The notes: generated by a model from the letters alone, not told the origin. DNA of 64,000 nucleotides from Nisaea nitritireducens (GCF_014904795.1 NZ_JACZFS010000048.1:23025-87024), one strand, 5' to 3'. Positions 37,254-46,638 are shown, counted from the first letter of the stretch. Numbers and translations: made by a program.

Positions 37254-37284
37254 CTCCCGGCGGCTCGGACCGTACCGCCGGGGG
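37254..37284 (+). other. Intercistronic stem-loop after the binding-protein gene
   Basis: CCCGGCGG (37256-37263) pairs with CCGCCGGG (37275-37282), extended by flanking pairs to about 10 bp with an 11-base loop. There is no U-tract. Such hairpins between binding-protein and permease genes protect the 5' message or partly terminate, giving more binding protein than permease. Confidence 0.6.
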
Positions 37285-37313
37285 CAGCTCACTTCTTTCA
37301 AGGTGACAAAAGT

Positions 37314-38378
37314 ATGACGCATTCGCTCCAGCAGGCCCCTGCCATGGGCCGCGATGACTACAAGTCATTGACGGCGCGGCGGTTCGGCCTGGCGCTCTCC
37401 GGCATCGCCCTGGTCTGCGCTGCCGCCGTCGCCGACCTGTTGATCGGCCCGTCTTTCCTGAATGTCTTCGACGTGCTTGCCGCCCTTGTAGGACTTGATG
37501 GCGCGGGCGACCCGATGACAATCGTGATCGTGCACGATATCCGGCTGCCCATGACCCTGACCGGTCTGATCGTCGGGGCGTCCCTCGGGATTGGCGGCGC
37601 GCTGATGCAGACCATCCTCGGAAACCCGCTCGCCAGTCCCTACACGCTCGGCTTTTCCGCGGCGGCCGGCCTCGGGGCCTCAATCGCCATCCTGACCGGT
37701 TTCTCCCTCGGCGCCTTGTCCGCCTTTGGTGTGCCGCTGGCCGCGTTCATCACCGCATCGCTCGCGGCCCTGCTCGTTCTCGGCCTTGCCTGGCAGCGCG
37801 GCATGAGCGCGGAGGTCATGGTCCTGGCCGGTATCGCAACCCTGTTTCTGTTCCAGTCGCTGCAATCCCTGGTGCAGTACATGGCCGCGCCGGAAATTCT
37901 GCAGGAGATCGTGTTCTGGGTGTTCGGCAGCCTGCTGAAAGCGGACTGGACCAGCGTCAAGGTGTCCGGCTCTGTCCTGGTCCTGGGGGCACTTTTGATT
38001 ATCCCCGACCTATGGCGGCTAACGGCGCTTCGCCTCGGCGATGCGCGCGCGGCCAGCCTGGGTGTGAAAGTCAAACCGCTCCGGCTCCGGATCTTCGCCA
38101 TCGTCGCTCTGTTGACCGCGGGCGCCGTCTCCTTTGTCGGCACAATCGGCTTCATCGGACTGGTCGCCCCGCATATCGCCCGCATGCTGGTCGGCGAGGA
38201 TCAGCGCCTGTTGCTGCCGCTGTCCGGTGCCGCGGGTGCCGGCATCATGATCGGCGCATCGATCGCCTCGAAGCTGATCGCACCCGGCGCCATCGTGCCG
38301 ATCGGGATCGTCACCGCGATCATCGGCGTGCCTTTCCTGTTCGGGCTGATCCTGAAGCAACGGAGGGCTTACTGGTGA
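37314..38378 (+). CDS. FecCD-family ABC permease
   Basis: The 354-residue integral membrane protein has about nine to ten segments. The FecCD hallmarks are present: RLPMTLTGLIVGASLGIGGALMQ, GNPLASPYTLGFSAAAGLGA and GTIGFIGLVAPHIARMLVG. It is the inner-membrane channel for the ligand bound by the preceding protein. AAGGTG lies ahead of the ATG. The stop TGA overlaps the GTG start of the ATPase gene (GTGA), so translation is coupled. Confidence 0.95.
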   Translation: MTHSLQQAPAMGRDDYKSLTARRFGLALSGIALVCAAAVADLLIGPSFLNVFDVLAALVGLDGAGDPMTIVIVHDIRLPMTLTGLIVGASLGIGGALMQTILGNPLASPYTLGFSAAAGLGASIAILTGFSLGALSAFGVPLAAFITASLAALLVLGLAWQRGMSAEVMVLAGIATLFLFQSLQSLVQYMAAPEILQEIVFWVFGSLLKADWTSVKVSGSVLVLGALLIIPDLWRLTALRLGDARAASLGVKVKPLRLRIFAIVALLTAGAVSFVGTIGFIGLVAPHIARMLVGEDQRLLLPLSGAAGAGIMIGASIASKLIAPGAIVPIGIVTAIIGVPFLFGLILKQRRAYW

Positions 38379-39157
38379 CCTTGTTCGTGAAAGACTTTTC
38401 TCTCAGCTACGGCCGGAAAGAGATCCTGCGGAATATCAGCTTCACACTCCCTGCCGGATGCTGCGCCGCGCTGATCGGCCCGAACGGAACCGGCAAATCG
38501 AGCCTGCTACGAGCGGTAGCCGGGCTGCAGCCGCACGGCGGAACCGTCTCCCTGCTCTCGGGCGCACGGCAGGAAGAGGCAATTGCCTACATGCCGCAGG
38601 ACACAGGGACGGCATCGGCCCTGACTGTTCTCGAGGTGATACTGCTTGGCCGGCTGCGCAGTCTCGGCCTGCGGATCGCCGAGAAGGACCGAATGGCAGC
38701 CCTCGAAGCCCTTGCCGTCTTCGGGCTCACGGACCTGCAATCGCGGACCCTGGATCATCTCAGCGGCGGTCAGCGCCAGCTGGTGTTCCTGGCCCAGGCA
38801 TTGGTCCGCGCGCCAGACGTTCTGCTGCTCGACGAGCCGACGGCGGCGCTCGATCTCCGGCATCAGATCCTCGTGCTCGACATCGTTCAAAAACATTGCC
38901 GGGAGCATGGCATTCTCGCCATTGCCGCCATGCACGATCTTGGTTTGGCGACCCGTTTCGCCGAGCAGATCATCTGCCTGTCCGATGGCAGCATTCTGGC
39001 GACAGGCACCCCGGAAGCGGTCATGACAGCCTCGACAATCGAAACACTGTATGGGGTCACCGCCGATATCAGCCGTACTGCCTCTGGTGGTTTTGCCATC
39101 ACGCCGACCGGCCTCGCCGATGCCGTCATTGAGCAGCCAGAGCGCGTTTCGGCTTGA
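38375..39157 (+). CDS. ABC importer ATPase (FecE/BtuD-like)
   Basis: The 260-residue ATPase has Walker A GPNGTGKSS, a Q-loop YMPQDT, signature LSGGQRQLVF and Walker B VLLLDEPTAALD. The GTG at 38375 overlaps the permease stop and follows GGAGG at 8 bases; the frame is open far upstream inside the permease gene, but that part is not coding. It completes a three-gene importer for an iron-siderophore, haem or cobalamin-like ligand. Confidence 0.93.
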   Translation: MTLFVKDFSLSYGRKEILRNISFTLPAGCCAALIGPNGTGKSSLLRAVAGLQPHGGTVSLLSGARQEEAIAYMPQDTGTASALTVLEVILLGRLRSLGLRIAEKDRMAALEALAVFGLTDLQSRTLDHLSGGQRQLVFLAQALVRAPDVLLLDEPTAALDLRHQILVLDIVQKHCREHGILAIAAMHDLGLATRFAEQIICLSDGSILATGTPEAVMTASTIETLYGVTADISRTASGGFAITPTGLADAVIEQPERVSA

Positions 39158-39265
39158 ATTCCCGCGCCTCCTCAGGCAGAAGCCCTGCACTCCCTATCCG
39201 GTTCATGACCGCGCGGCATATCGGCTCGCGCCCTGGTTTTGAGAACCGGCGAAGAGGACGTTGCA

Positions 39266-39940
39266 TTGATCATATTCGATACTGTCAGCGTAACGGCGGG
39301 CAACCGGACCGTTCTCGCGGACATTTCCCTGACGCTGCGTGAGCGGCGGATTGCCGTGATCGGCGCGAACGGATCCGGCAAATCGACCTTCGCCCGGCTG
39401 ATCAACGGTCTGCGCCGGCCAAGCACCGGTACTGTCACCGTGGACGGCCTCGATACGGTGAAAGCCGCGAAGGATGTGCGCCGGCAAGTCGGGTTCCTGT
39501 TTCAGGACCCGGACAACCAGATCGTCATGCCGCTGGTAGACGAAGATCTCCGCTTCAGCCTGAAGGCGCTGAAACTGAGCCCGGCGGCCGAGAACGACCG
39601 GGTCGAACAAATTCTGGACAGCTACGGGCTGACCCATTTACGGCATCAGCCCTCGCACAGCCTGAGCGGCGGTGAAAAGCAGCTGCTCGCGCTTGCCAAC
39701 TCCATGCTCCGCGGGCCCCGCTATCTGGTGCTGGACGAGCCGACAACACTGCTCGATCTGAAAAACCGGAAGCGCGTGATGGCTGCCATCGATGCGCTGG
39801 AGCAGACAGTGATCTGCGTCACCCACGATCTTGAGATTGCGGCGACGGCAGAGCGCGTTCTGATACTGGCCGACGGCCGCATCGCGTTCGACGGTCCGGC
39901 GCTCGACGCTATCGCTGCTTACAGGGAGATGGCGGGGTGA
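39266..39940 (+). CDS. bioM: Biotin ECF transporter ATPase BioM
   Basis: This is the energy-coupling ATPase of the BioMNY biotin importer. It has Walker A GANGSGKST, the GFLFQDPDNQIVMPLVDED segment typical of ECF ATPases, signature LSGGEKQLLALA and Walker B YLVLDEPTTLLD in a 224-residue protein. The TTG at 39266 follows GAGG at 8 bases and gives MIIFDTVSV; an earlier TTG at 39239 has no ribosome site. The stop overlaps the bioN GTG. No BioR operator was recognised upstream. Confidence 0.92.
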   Translation: MIIFDTVSVTAGNRTVLADISLTLRERRIAVIGANGSGKSTFARLINGLRRPSTGTVTVDGLDTVKAAKDVRRQVGFLFQDPDNQIVMPLVDEDLRFSLKALKLSPAAENDRVEQILDSYGLTHLRHQPSHSLSGGEKQLLALANSMLRGPRYLVLDEPTTLLDLKNRKRVMAAIDALEQTVICVTHDLEIAATAERVLILADGRIAFDGPALDAIAAYREMAG

Positions 39941-40536
39941 AACTGACGCTCTATGTCCGCCGGGACTCTCCGGTCCATGCCTTGTCCGCCGGCTGGAAAC
40001 TCGGCCTGCTGCTCGCGACCGGGCTGCTGATCCTTCTGACCGACGACATCCGGTTGCTCGGCATCGGCTTTACCCTGACGCTGACAGGTTTTCTGCTCGC
40101 GCGCCTGCCGCTGGCGAACATTCTTCATCAGGCCCGGCCGCTGCTGATCGTCCTCGCGATCTTCTTTGCGGCACATGCACTGTTCACAACGGTCGAACTG
40201 GGCGCCGTCCTGACGCTACGGTTTGCCATCATGATCGCCTGCGGCCTGCTTCTGACTCTGACCACTCGCGTCTCGGACCTGATGGCCGTGCTTGAACGTG
40301 CTCTCCAGCCGTTTGCGCCGCTCGGGCTTGACCCGGAAAAGGCCAGCCTTGTTTTCGCCATGACCATCCGGTTCATTCCGGCACTTGCAGAAACCTGGGA
40401 GACGGTTCGTGCGGCACAACAGGCCCGCGGCATGGACCGCAACCCGCTCGCCCTGCTGATTCCGATGACGGTACTGACCCTGCGCCGTGCCGAACAGATC
40501 AGCGATGCCATCGAGGCGCGGGGCATCGATCTCTAA
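39937..40536 (+). CDS. bioN: Biotin ECF transporter transmembrane subunit BioN
   Basis: The 199-residue EcfT-type membrane subunit couples the ATPase to the substrate-binding subunit. Four to five segments and the coupling motif ARGMDRN with a later EARGID are present; these ARG-type motifs contact the ATPases in ECF systems. The GTG start overlaps bioM. bioY follows after 27 bases, which identifies the trio. Confidence 0.93.
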   Translation: MKLTLYVRRDSPVHALSAGWKLGLLLATGLLILLTDDIRLLGIGFTLTLTGFLLARLPLANILHQARPLLIVLAIFFAAHALFTTVELGAVLTLRFAIMIACGLLLTLTTRVSDLMAVLERALQPFAPLGLDPEKASLVFAMTIRFIPALAETWETVRAAQQARGMDRNPLALLIPMTVLTLRRAEQISDAIEARGIDL

Positions 40537-40563
40537 CGCTGAAACTTTCGGAGACACTCAATC

Positions 40564-41115
40564 ATGACCACACGCGACCTTGTCCTGATCGCGCTTTTTG
40601 CAGCGATCACCGCCGTGCTTGGACTGTTCCCGGCACTCACCCTCCCCATTACCGGGGTACCGGTGACGGCGCAGACCCTCGGCGTCATGCTGGCCGGCTC
40701 CATACTCGGTGCCCGGCGCGGCGGCCTTGCACTGGTCGTCTTTCTCGTGCTGGTCGCTGTCGGCCTGCCGCTTCTCGCCGGCGGACGCGGCGGCGCGGCG
40801 GTCTTCTCGGGCGTCACTGCCGGCTTCCTGTTCAGCTGGCCGGTCGCGGCCTTCGTCATCGGATGGCTGACGGAAAAGGCCTGGAGTCGCTACGCGCTTC
40901 TCCATGCGGTCTCGATCAATGTCTTCGGCGGTATCCTGATCGTCTATGCGGGCGGCATCGCCTGGATGGTGGCTGTTGCCGGCATTCCGCTCGACAAGGC
41001 GCTCTACGGCTCCCTGCCCTTCATTCCGGGCGATGCATTGAAGGTTATTGCCGCAGCCACCGCCGCAGTCGCCCTGAAGCGCTATCAGCAACACCCGCTC
41101 GGCCAGTCGGCTTGA
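40564..41115 (+). CDS. bioY: Biotin transporter substrate-binding subunit BioY
   Basis: The 183-residue membrane protein captures biotin. The BioY motif GVPVTAQTLGVMLAGSILGARRG (with the biotin-binding region) and the C-terminal PFIPGDALKVIAAA are unmistakable. It has about six segments. With BioM and BioN it makes a complete class I ECF importer; the set is ended by a strong terminator. No biotin biosynthesis genes are in the window. Confidence 0.97.
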   Translation: MTTRDLVLIALFAAITAVLGLFPALTLPITGVPVTAQTLGVMLAGSILGARRGGLALVVFLVLVAVGLPLLAGGRGGAAVFSGVTAGFLFSWPVAAFVIGWLTEKAWSRYALLHAVSINVFGGILIVYAGGIAWMVAVAGIPLDKALYGSLPFIPGDALKVIAAATAAVALKRYQQHPLGQSA

Positions 41116-41131
41116 GACTTCCGGAAACAAA

Positions 41132-41155
41132 AAAGCGGCCCTCAGGGGCCGCTTT
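41132..41155. terminator. Bidirectional rho-independent terminator after bioY
   Basis: AAAGCGGCCC pairs perfectly with GGGCCGCTTT over 10 bp around a TCAG loop. An A-run before and a T-run after let it work for bioY on the plus strand and for the small gene ending at 41178 on the minus strand. Confidence 0.9.
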
Positions 41156-41177
41156 CATTCCGGTCTGAAGAAATAAC

Positions 41178-41474
41178 TCAGACCGCGATATCGAGGGTCG
41201 TCCCCCTAGTCGGATCGCCGGAGCCCGGCAACCTATCGTCATTGCCCAGTGCGGCCGCACCCGGATTCTGGTTCTCGCCGCGATCGGCCGAACTCTCCGT
41301 CACGTTCACCACTGTCGGCTCGCTCGGGGTCGCATCGATATTCGCGCCGCTGGCACCGATCTGCTGCTCACCCTCATCCCCGTCGGCGGCTGGCCGTGAA
41401 ACCGGCTCCTGCTGCGTTTGGGTGAAGTTCCTGAGGTCTGCTACGGATGCGCTTACTGCTGGCCCAACAGCCAT
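41178..41474 (-). CDS. Small hydrophilic hypothetical protein (possible YjfB-type)
   Basis: The 98-residue product is rich in Asp, Gly, Ser, Asn and Pro and looks largely disordered. Only the first 20 or so residues (VSASVADLRNFTQTQQ) are helix-forming and resemble the start of YjfB-type putative motility proteins; this resemblance is weak. The ATG at 41474 follows GGAG at 6 bases; two earlier in-frame starts are less well placed. It has its own promoter and a shared terminator with bioY. Function unknown. Confidence 0.6.
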   Translation of the reverse strand: MAVGPAVSASVADLRNFTQTQQEPVSRPAADGDEGEQQIGASGANIDATPSEPTVVNVTESSADRGENQNPGAAALGNDDRLPGSGDPTRGTTLDIAV

Positions 41475-41583
41475 GTCCATCTCCAACCGACGTTAAAACC
41501 GATCCGGATTCTTGCTCATAACATAGAGATATTTGGCTGAAACTTCAATCTGACTCTGTGTGCGGGTATTTCAGCCGGGTAAT

Positions 41584-42540
41584 TCAATCGAATGCATCCT
41601 GGAAATCCCGGATCAGAACATCCGGATCCTCCGCCGGCACACCGAAACGGACAAGCCCGTCCGGAATGCCGAGGACACGGCGGATCACTTCCGGAACCGC
41701 CTCATAGTCCCTGTGTGCATAATGCCAGAAGGTTCCCGGCTGACCTGGAACCAGCCCGGGCCGAAACCGGGCCATACGGGCCAGAGCCGCGTCCGCTTCT
41801 TCAGGTCGTCCATGGAAGGTGACCGACAGGTCCGGGCAACCGTCACCGGGATAGAAAAGCTCGTCAACGCTCCCCCTATCCGTCAGGAAAGTGGCGAGCC
41901 GCGCTGCCGCCTCCGCACGCGCAGCCAAATGCTCCGGCGCGGTGCTCAAGGCCAACTGAAGCGCCTCGGCCTCAGCCGGTCCCGGCATTGCGTCATAGGC
42001 TCTCTGCAAATAGGCGAAGCGATCCTCGCCAAACCCGGCGTTCTCGGCGAAAGCGACAAGCCCCCCGCGTCCGGCACCGGCGGGAGCGGACGTAAAAACC
42101 ACGTCGCACCCTTCGGCAAGCGGCTTGACCGCCTGATGGCCCAACACCGAATTATCGGCCAGAACCATAATATCCCGGGCTTTTGCAAACTCCACGAGCC
42201 GCACAAGATCGGGCCGGGAAAGCCTGGGGCCAGACACGGTTTCGACCCAAAGCAGACGCGTCTCGTCGGTGACAGCCAATTCCAGTGCGTCGAGATCCCC
42301 CATATCCGCGAAGCCGACCTTGAGCCCGGCGGAACGGCGCCGGATGGATTCGATCATCCGATAGGTATCGGGATTAGCACCGTCAGAAACAACCAGATGG
42401 CTGCCTCCGTCCAGCATATCGAGCAACGCAGAAATCGCCACCGGAGCCGAGACGAAAGCATACCCGTTGCCGCCTGCATTGGCCGCCGCGAAAGCCTGCT
42501 CGAGCGCGACCAGTTCAGCCGGTTTTTCAATCCGGAACAT
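41584..42540 (-). CDS. Cys/Met-metabolism (AAT-I) family protein lacking the PLP lysine
   Basis: The 318-residue protein aligns with the cystathionine gamma-synthase family: GSHLVVSDGANPDTYRMIES, LLWVETVSGPRL and the PLP-ring Asp in VLADNSVLGH are recognisable. Where the family has Ser-Ala-Thr-Lys (Schiff base) it reads Ser141-Ala-Pro-Ala-Gly, so no PLP aldimine can form there. The N-terminal 50 or so residues with the YxR phosphate motif are also missing. The start follows GGAAG at 6 bases, 2 bases beyond the stop of the next gene. It is probably non-enzymatic or binds a ligand; it is not obviously a pseudogene, since the frame is intact. Confidence 0.75.
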   Translation of the reverse strand: MFRIEKPAELVALEQAFAAANAGGNGYAFVSAPVAISALLDMLDGGSHLVVSDGANPDTYRMIESIRRRSAGLKVGFADMGDLDALELAVTDETRLLWVETVSGPRLSRPDLVRLVEFAKARDIMVLADNSVLGHQAVKPLAEGCDVVFTSAPAGAGRGGLVAFAENAGFGEDRFAYLQRAYDAMPGPAEAEALQLALSTAPEHLAARAEAAARLATFLTDRGSVDELFYPGDGCPDLSVTFHGRPEEADAALARMARFRPGLVPGQPGTFWHYAHRDYEAVPEVIRRVLGIPDGLVRFGVPAEDPDVLIRDFQDAFD

Positions 42541-42542
42541 TT

Positions 42543-43685
42543 TTAGCTTCCGCTTAGGATACGAACGCTGACGCGCGAGAGGGAACTCAGCTGCTCGTAC
42601 CGGAGATACCGCATCGAGGAATCCCCGACATAGGTCCGCCAAAGATCGATGGAATGGTCGATCCGGCTCATGGAATCGCCAATCTGAAAAAAGCGCTTCC
42701 CGGACTTTTGCAGAAATTCGATAAACGGCTCCGGACTCTTGTGATCTCGGAACAGCAATTCATACGAGTTGCGATATTCAGCCAGCATCAGATGCACTGC
42801 TTTCCAGCGCTTCTGGTAAAGCTTACGCCATTGACCGACCTGATCATTCAGGGTCGCCTGCGCGGCAGCTGGCATGCTGTCAAGCGGGCGAGACTCTGTA
42901 TTGAGCCAGTTCGCAAAATCTTTCCAGATTTCTTGCCGGCGAGCAAAAATATGCTCGTAATAGATGACGCCTTTCCAGGAGTACAAAGTGTCCGACGCGT
43001 CGCTATCCTGGATCTGCATGGCCTGGAGCAACGGCTTCAGGGCCTCCATATCGTTGGCGTCCCAGAGCTTGTTGACCAGCGTCTTCAGATAGCTGGCGCG
43101 ATTTGCATCGGTGACGCCTTCGAAAGCGGTTTCCACAATCGGCTGGAATTGCTTCATGACATGGTCGCGCACCCGACCGAATTCGGCGGCGGTCATCTCG
43201 AAATAACCCGGATGCGGATCAAGCCCCTCGGCCTCCATTCGTTCCCGGAACAGGAACGGGTCGACCGAGGGAAGGTCGTCGATGATTTTCAGAATCTTGA
43301 GATCGGCTTTGGCTTCCTCGGATTCCGGGGAATCCGACATACCAGCCTGGAATTGCAACGCGGTCCGAAGGTTCCTGTCGTTCAGGAAAATGGACCGGCC
43401 GCCGTCGAGATCCGCCTTCTCGCTATAGGAAAAGAAAATCTTCGTCCCGACAGGCTTGGAGGCCGATTCCCGCATATCGTCGTCGGGATAGGTTTCCTTC
43501 ATGAAGATCGCGTTGTTCAGGTCCTGTGTCTTGAACAGGAACTGCCCTGGTGCGCCACCTTCGGCGAGGACATTGCGGTGCAACGCCGCACAGTTGAAGA
43601 CCCGGGAAGACCCGGCCTGCAACATGCGCGATAGCTGCTCAACAGCCAGTCGCTCTATCGAGACACGTTTACGCGTATGACCCAT
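42543..43685 (-). CDS. Unrecognised 380-residue protein
   Basis: No family is recognised. The product has no signal peptide or membrane segment and is predicted mostly alpha-helical, with a charged N-terminus (MGHTRKRVS), an early mixed region with FLFKTQDLNNAIF and KIFFSYSE, and a long helical C-terminal half rich in Trp/Tyr (WKAVHLMLAEYRNSYELLF). It is separated by two bases from the lysine-less Cys/Met homologue, so the two are cotranscribed and may act together. Codon use looks like its neighbours. Confidence 0.7.
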   Translation of the reverse strand: MGHTRKRVSIERLAVEQLSRMLQAGSSRVFNCAALHRNVLAEGGAPGQFLFKTQDLNNAIFMKETYPDDDMRESASKPVGTKIFFSYSEKADLDGGRSIFLNDRNLRTALQFQAGMSDSPESEEAKADLKILKIIDDLPSVDPFLFRERMEAEGLDPHPGYFEMTAAEFGRVRDHVMKQFQPIVETAFEGVTDANRASYLKTLVNKLWDANDMEALKPLLQAMQIQDSDASDTLYSWKGVIYYEHIFARRQEIWKDFANWLNTESRPLDSMPAAAQATLNDQVGQWRKLYQKRWKAVHLMLAEYRNSYELLFRDHKSPEPFIEFLQKSGKRFFQIGDSMSRIDHSIDLWRTYVGDSSMRYLRYEQLSSLSRVSVRILSGS

Positions 43686-43707
43686 AAAGGAAGATCTTGT
43701 TCCAGTT

Positions 43708-45252
43708 TTACATCCAGGCCTCGATCAAATGCGGTCCCGGCTCATTCAACGCGCGCTCGAATTGTTCGTTGAACTCTTCCGCGGTCGTTGCCCGGGTCGC
43801 CGAAACCCCCATGCCGGCAGCCAGTTGTCGCCAGTCCAGATCCGGACGGCCGATTTCCAGCATGTCGAAGGCCTTGCGGCCCGGGTTTTCGGCGCCGACA
43901 TTCATCAGTTCGCCTTTCAGTATCTCATAGGTTCTATTCGCGAAGATAACGTTAACAACGTTGCACTTCTCGCGCGCCTGGGTCCAGAGCGCCTGCAACG
44001 TATACATGCCGCTGCCGTCACCCTCGAGGCAGATCACCTTGCGATCAGGGCAGGCGATTGCCGCGCCGGTCGCGTATGGCATACCGATGCCAATGGAACC
44101 ACCGGTCAGCGACAGCCAGTCATGTTGCTCGGTACCGGCAGTGAAAGGCATCAGCCCCCGGCCAGACGTCACTGATTCATCGGCGATAATTGCGTCTTTC
44201 GGCATCAGGTGGCCGATCGCGGCGGCGATGCTCTCCGGAGTGAGGTCGCCGCTCATCAGCGCCGGCTTTTCCGCCTTCTGACGGACCGGCTCTATATCGG
44301 TCGCACCGAGTTCCTCGGCAATGGCGGTCAGGGCATCCAGCAGGTCGTAGCCTTCCGGCGCCACTTCGACGACTTTGCACTCTTCGGGGATCAGCACGCT
44401 CGGCTTGTTCGGATAGGCGAAGAACGCCACGGGCACAGGCGCACCGAGCAAAACCAGATGCTTGACCGACTGAAGCTGCTTCAGGGCGATATCCACCGGA
44501 TACTGGATCCGCTCCACCGGAACGCGGCCCGCACCGCGTTCCCAGCGCCGATTGCTGGTCTTGCAGCTCAAGCGGCAACCAGTCTTCGCCATGATCCGTC
44601 CAGCCATCTCCAGCGCCTCGCCCATCAGGGCGGTGTCGGAGATGTGGATCATGCATTCCTCGCCCGAGGTCAGCGCCGCAGCGGCTGCGCGGATCGCTTC
44701 GGCCGGTGCTTTCGGGCGGGCCACCGGTGCAACCGGGGCGGCCGGGCCGTCAGACTCTTCCCACGCGGTGTTGGCCGGAAGGATCAGCGTCGCCACCTGA
44801 CCCGGAACCCCCATGGAAGCGGCCACCGCCTCGGCGCCGTCGGCAGCGACGTCCTTCGAGGAGCGCGAGGTCTTCACCCAGCCGGAGACCGGACGGGCGA
44901 TGCCTTCGATATCGGCCGTCAGCGGCGCATCATATTCGACATGATAGGTCGCATGCTCGCCGACGATGTTGACGACCGGCGTGAAAGCCTTCTTGGCATT
45001 GTGCAGATTGGCGAGACCGTTACCGAGGCCCGGGCCGAGATGCAGCAGCGTGGAGGCCGGTTTCAGCGCCATCCGTGCGTAGCCGTCCGCCATACCGGTG
45101 ACAACGCCCTCGAACAGGCCGAGCACGCAACGCATGCCCTCGACCCGGTCGAGCGCGGCGACGAAGTGCATCTCCGACGTACCGGGGTTTGAAAAACACA
45201 CGTCCACTCCGGACGCGACAAGGGTCCGCACCAGGCTCTCAGCGCCGTTCAT
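43708..45252 (-). CDS. ThDP-dependent enzyme of the acetolactate synthase/benzoylformate decarboxylase type
   Basis: The 514-residue enzyme has the ThDP-activating Glu in GLFEGVVTGMADGYAR (about residue 48), the FSNPGTSEMHFV entry, and the ThDP-Mg motif GDGSGMYTLQ...NVIFAN near residue 425. It is shorter than AHAS (about 570) and lacks an adjacent regulatory subunit, so branched-chain synthesis is unlikely. Decarboxylation or carboligation of a 2-keto acid is the family role. It begins the minus-strand group that includes the two unusual genes downstream. Substrate unknown. Confidence 0.85.
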   Translation of the reverse strand: MNGAESLVRTLVASGVDVCFSNPGTSEMHFVAALDRVEGMRCVLGLFEGVVTGMADGYARMALKPASTLLHLGPGLGNGLANLHNAKKAFTPVVNIVGEHATYHVEYDAPLTADIEGIARPVSGWVKTSRSSKDVAADGAEAVAASMGVPGQVATLILPANTAWEESDGPAAPVAPVARPKAPAEAIRAAAAALTSGEECMIHISDTALMGEALEMAGRIMAKTGCRLSCKTSNRRWERGAGRVPVERIQYPVDIALKQLQSVKHLVLLGAPVPVAFFAYPNKPSVLIPEECKVVEVAPEGYDLLDALTAIAEELGATDIEPVRQKAEKPALMSGDLTPESIAAAIGHLMPKDAIIADESVTSGRGLMPFTAGTEQHDWLSLTGGSIGIGMPYATGAAIACPDRKVICLEGDGSGMYTLQALWTQAREKCNVVNVIFANRTYEILKGELMNVGAENPGRKAFDMLEIGRPDLDWRQLAAGMGVSATRATTAEEFNEQFERALNEPGPHLIEAWM

Positions 45253-45369
45253 TTTTATCCTCTGGAGTCAGGGAATAGGGAAAGGAATGGCGATGATGGC
45301 GCCGCGCCTTGCAAAGCGCAAGCGCAGTCGCCTCATGCCATTCGTTCCGATTGCCGACGGGTCAAACCG

Positions 45370-46638
45370 TCAGCTTGCGATTGCGTGCACCTTGCGGGCC
45401 TTGCCACCGAGCTCATGATCGTGCTCGCGGATGAAGCCCTTCACCACCGGCGCAATCTCCCGGCGCCAGCGTCCGCCGTTGAAGACGCCGTAATGGCCGA
45501 CATTTTTCTGCAGGTGATAATGCTTCATGGAGTCCGGAAGGTTTGGCGTCATGTCGAGCGCGGCCTGGGTCTGACCAACGCCGGAAATATCGTCAAGCTC
45601 ACCTTCGACACACAAAATGGCGGTTTTCGTAATCTGCTCGGTTTTCACCGGATTCCACCGCGCCATCATCTCGCCTTTTGGCAGGGAATGTTTCTGGAAC
45701 ACGGTTTCCACCGTCTCCAGATAAAACTCCGCCGGAAGATCCATAACCGCCAGATATTCATCGTAGAAGGCCTTCTTCTTGTCAGCCTCCTCCTCGTCGC
45801 CCTGGACCAGGTGATCGAACAACTCGTTAAGCGAGATCATATGCTTGTCGAGATTCATCGAGATGAAATTGGTGAGCTGTATGAACCCCGGATAAACCCG
45901 CCGGCCCATGCCCGGATAGGGCGGCGGGACGACGGTGACGACATGGCGCTCGAACCACTCGATCGTATGTTCCTTGGCCAGTTTGTTCACGGCTGTCGGG
46001 TTGCGTCGCGTGTCGATCGGGCCGCCCATCAGCGTCATTGAGGCCGGAGCACAGATATCGCCCCAACCCGACATGATGGAAACGGCGGCAAGCACCGGCA
46101 CACTCGGCTGGCAGACCGCCAAAACGTGGGTATTCGGGCCGAGGTAATGCAGGAAGTCGATGATGTAATCGATATAATCGCTGAGATTGAACCGGTCGGC
46201 CGTGATCGGCACGTAGCGGCAATCGGTCCAGTCTGTCACGTAGACATCATGGTCTGGCAGCATCGTTTCCACGGTACCCCGCAACAATGTTGCGTAGTGC
46301 CCTGAAACCGGCGCCACCACCAGCAGCTTCGGATCGTTGCGTTTGGTCTTGGTATCGCGCTTGAAATTCACCAGGCTGCAATAGGTGCGGTGAATAACAG
46401 CCTCTTCCTCAATCGCGACTTCCTTGCCGTCGATCACCGTTTTGTCGAGCCCCCAGTCGGGTTTGCCGTAGCGCCGGGTAACCCGCTCGAACATTTCAGC
46501 GGCGGAGTCGATCTGCTTGCCGAGTGGGGTATAGGAAAGCGGACTCCAGGGCGCCGTCACCGTGTTGCGCACGGCCTGCGCCCCCATCCGCCATGGCATG
46601 ATCGCCATGCGGGTCGCTTCATACATATGATACAGCAT
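45370..46638 (-). CDS. phaZ: Intracellular polyhydroxyalkanoate depolymerase
   Basis: PhaZ mobilises storage poly-3-hydroxybutyrate in the cytoplasm. The 422-residue protein has the intracellular-type nucleophile Cys in AVCQPSVPVLA (not a Ser lipase box), the acid in GELDDISG and the His in KNVGHYGVFNG. The N-terminus MLYHMYEATR is typical of the family. A possible PhaR-type site lies upstream. No synthase (phaC) is in the window, but this enzyme implies that the organism makes granules. Confidence 0.95.
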   Translation of the reverse strand: MLYHMYEATRMAIMPWRMGAQAVRNTVTAPWSPLSYTPLGKQIDSAAEMFERVTRRYGKPDWGLDKTVIDGKEVAIEEEAVIHRTYCSLVNFKRDTKTKRNDPKLLVVAPVSGHYATLLRGTVETMLPDHDVYVTDWTDCRYVPITADRFNLSDYIDYIIDFLHYLGPNTHVLAVCQPSVPVLAAVSIMSGWGDICAPASMTLMGGPIDTRRNPTAVNKLAKEHTIEWFERHVVTVVPPPYPGMGRRVYPGFIQLTNFISMNLDKHMISLNELFDHLVQGDEEEADKKKAFYDEYLAVMDLPAEFYLETVETVFQKHSLPKGEMMARWNPVKTEQITKTAILCVEGELDDISGVGQTQAALDMTPNLPDSMKHYHLQKNVGHYGVFNGGRWRREIAPVVKGFIREHDHELGGKARKVHAIAS

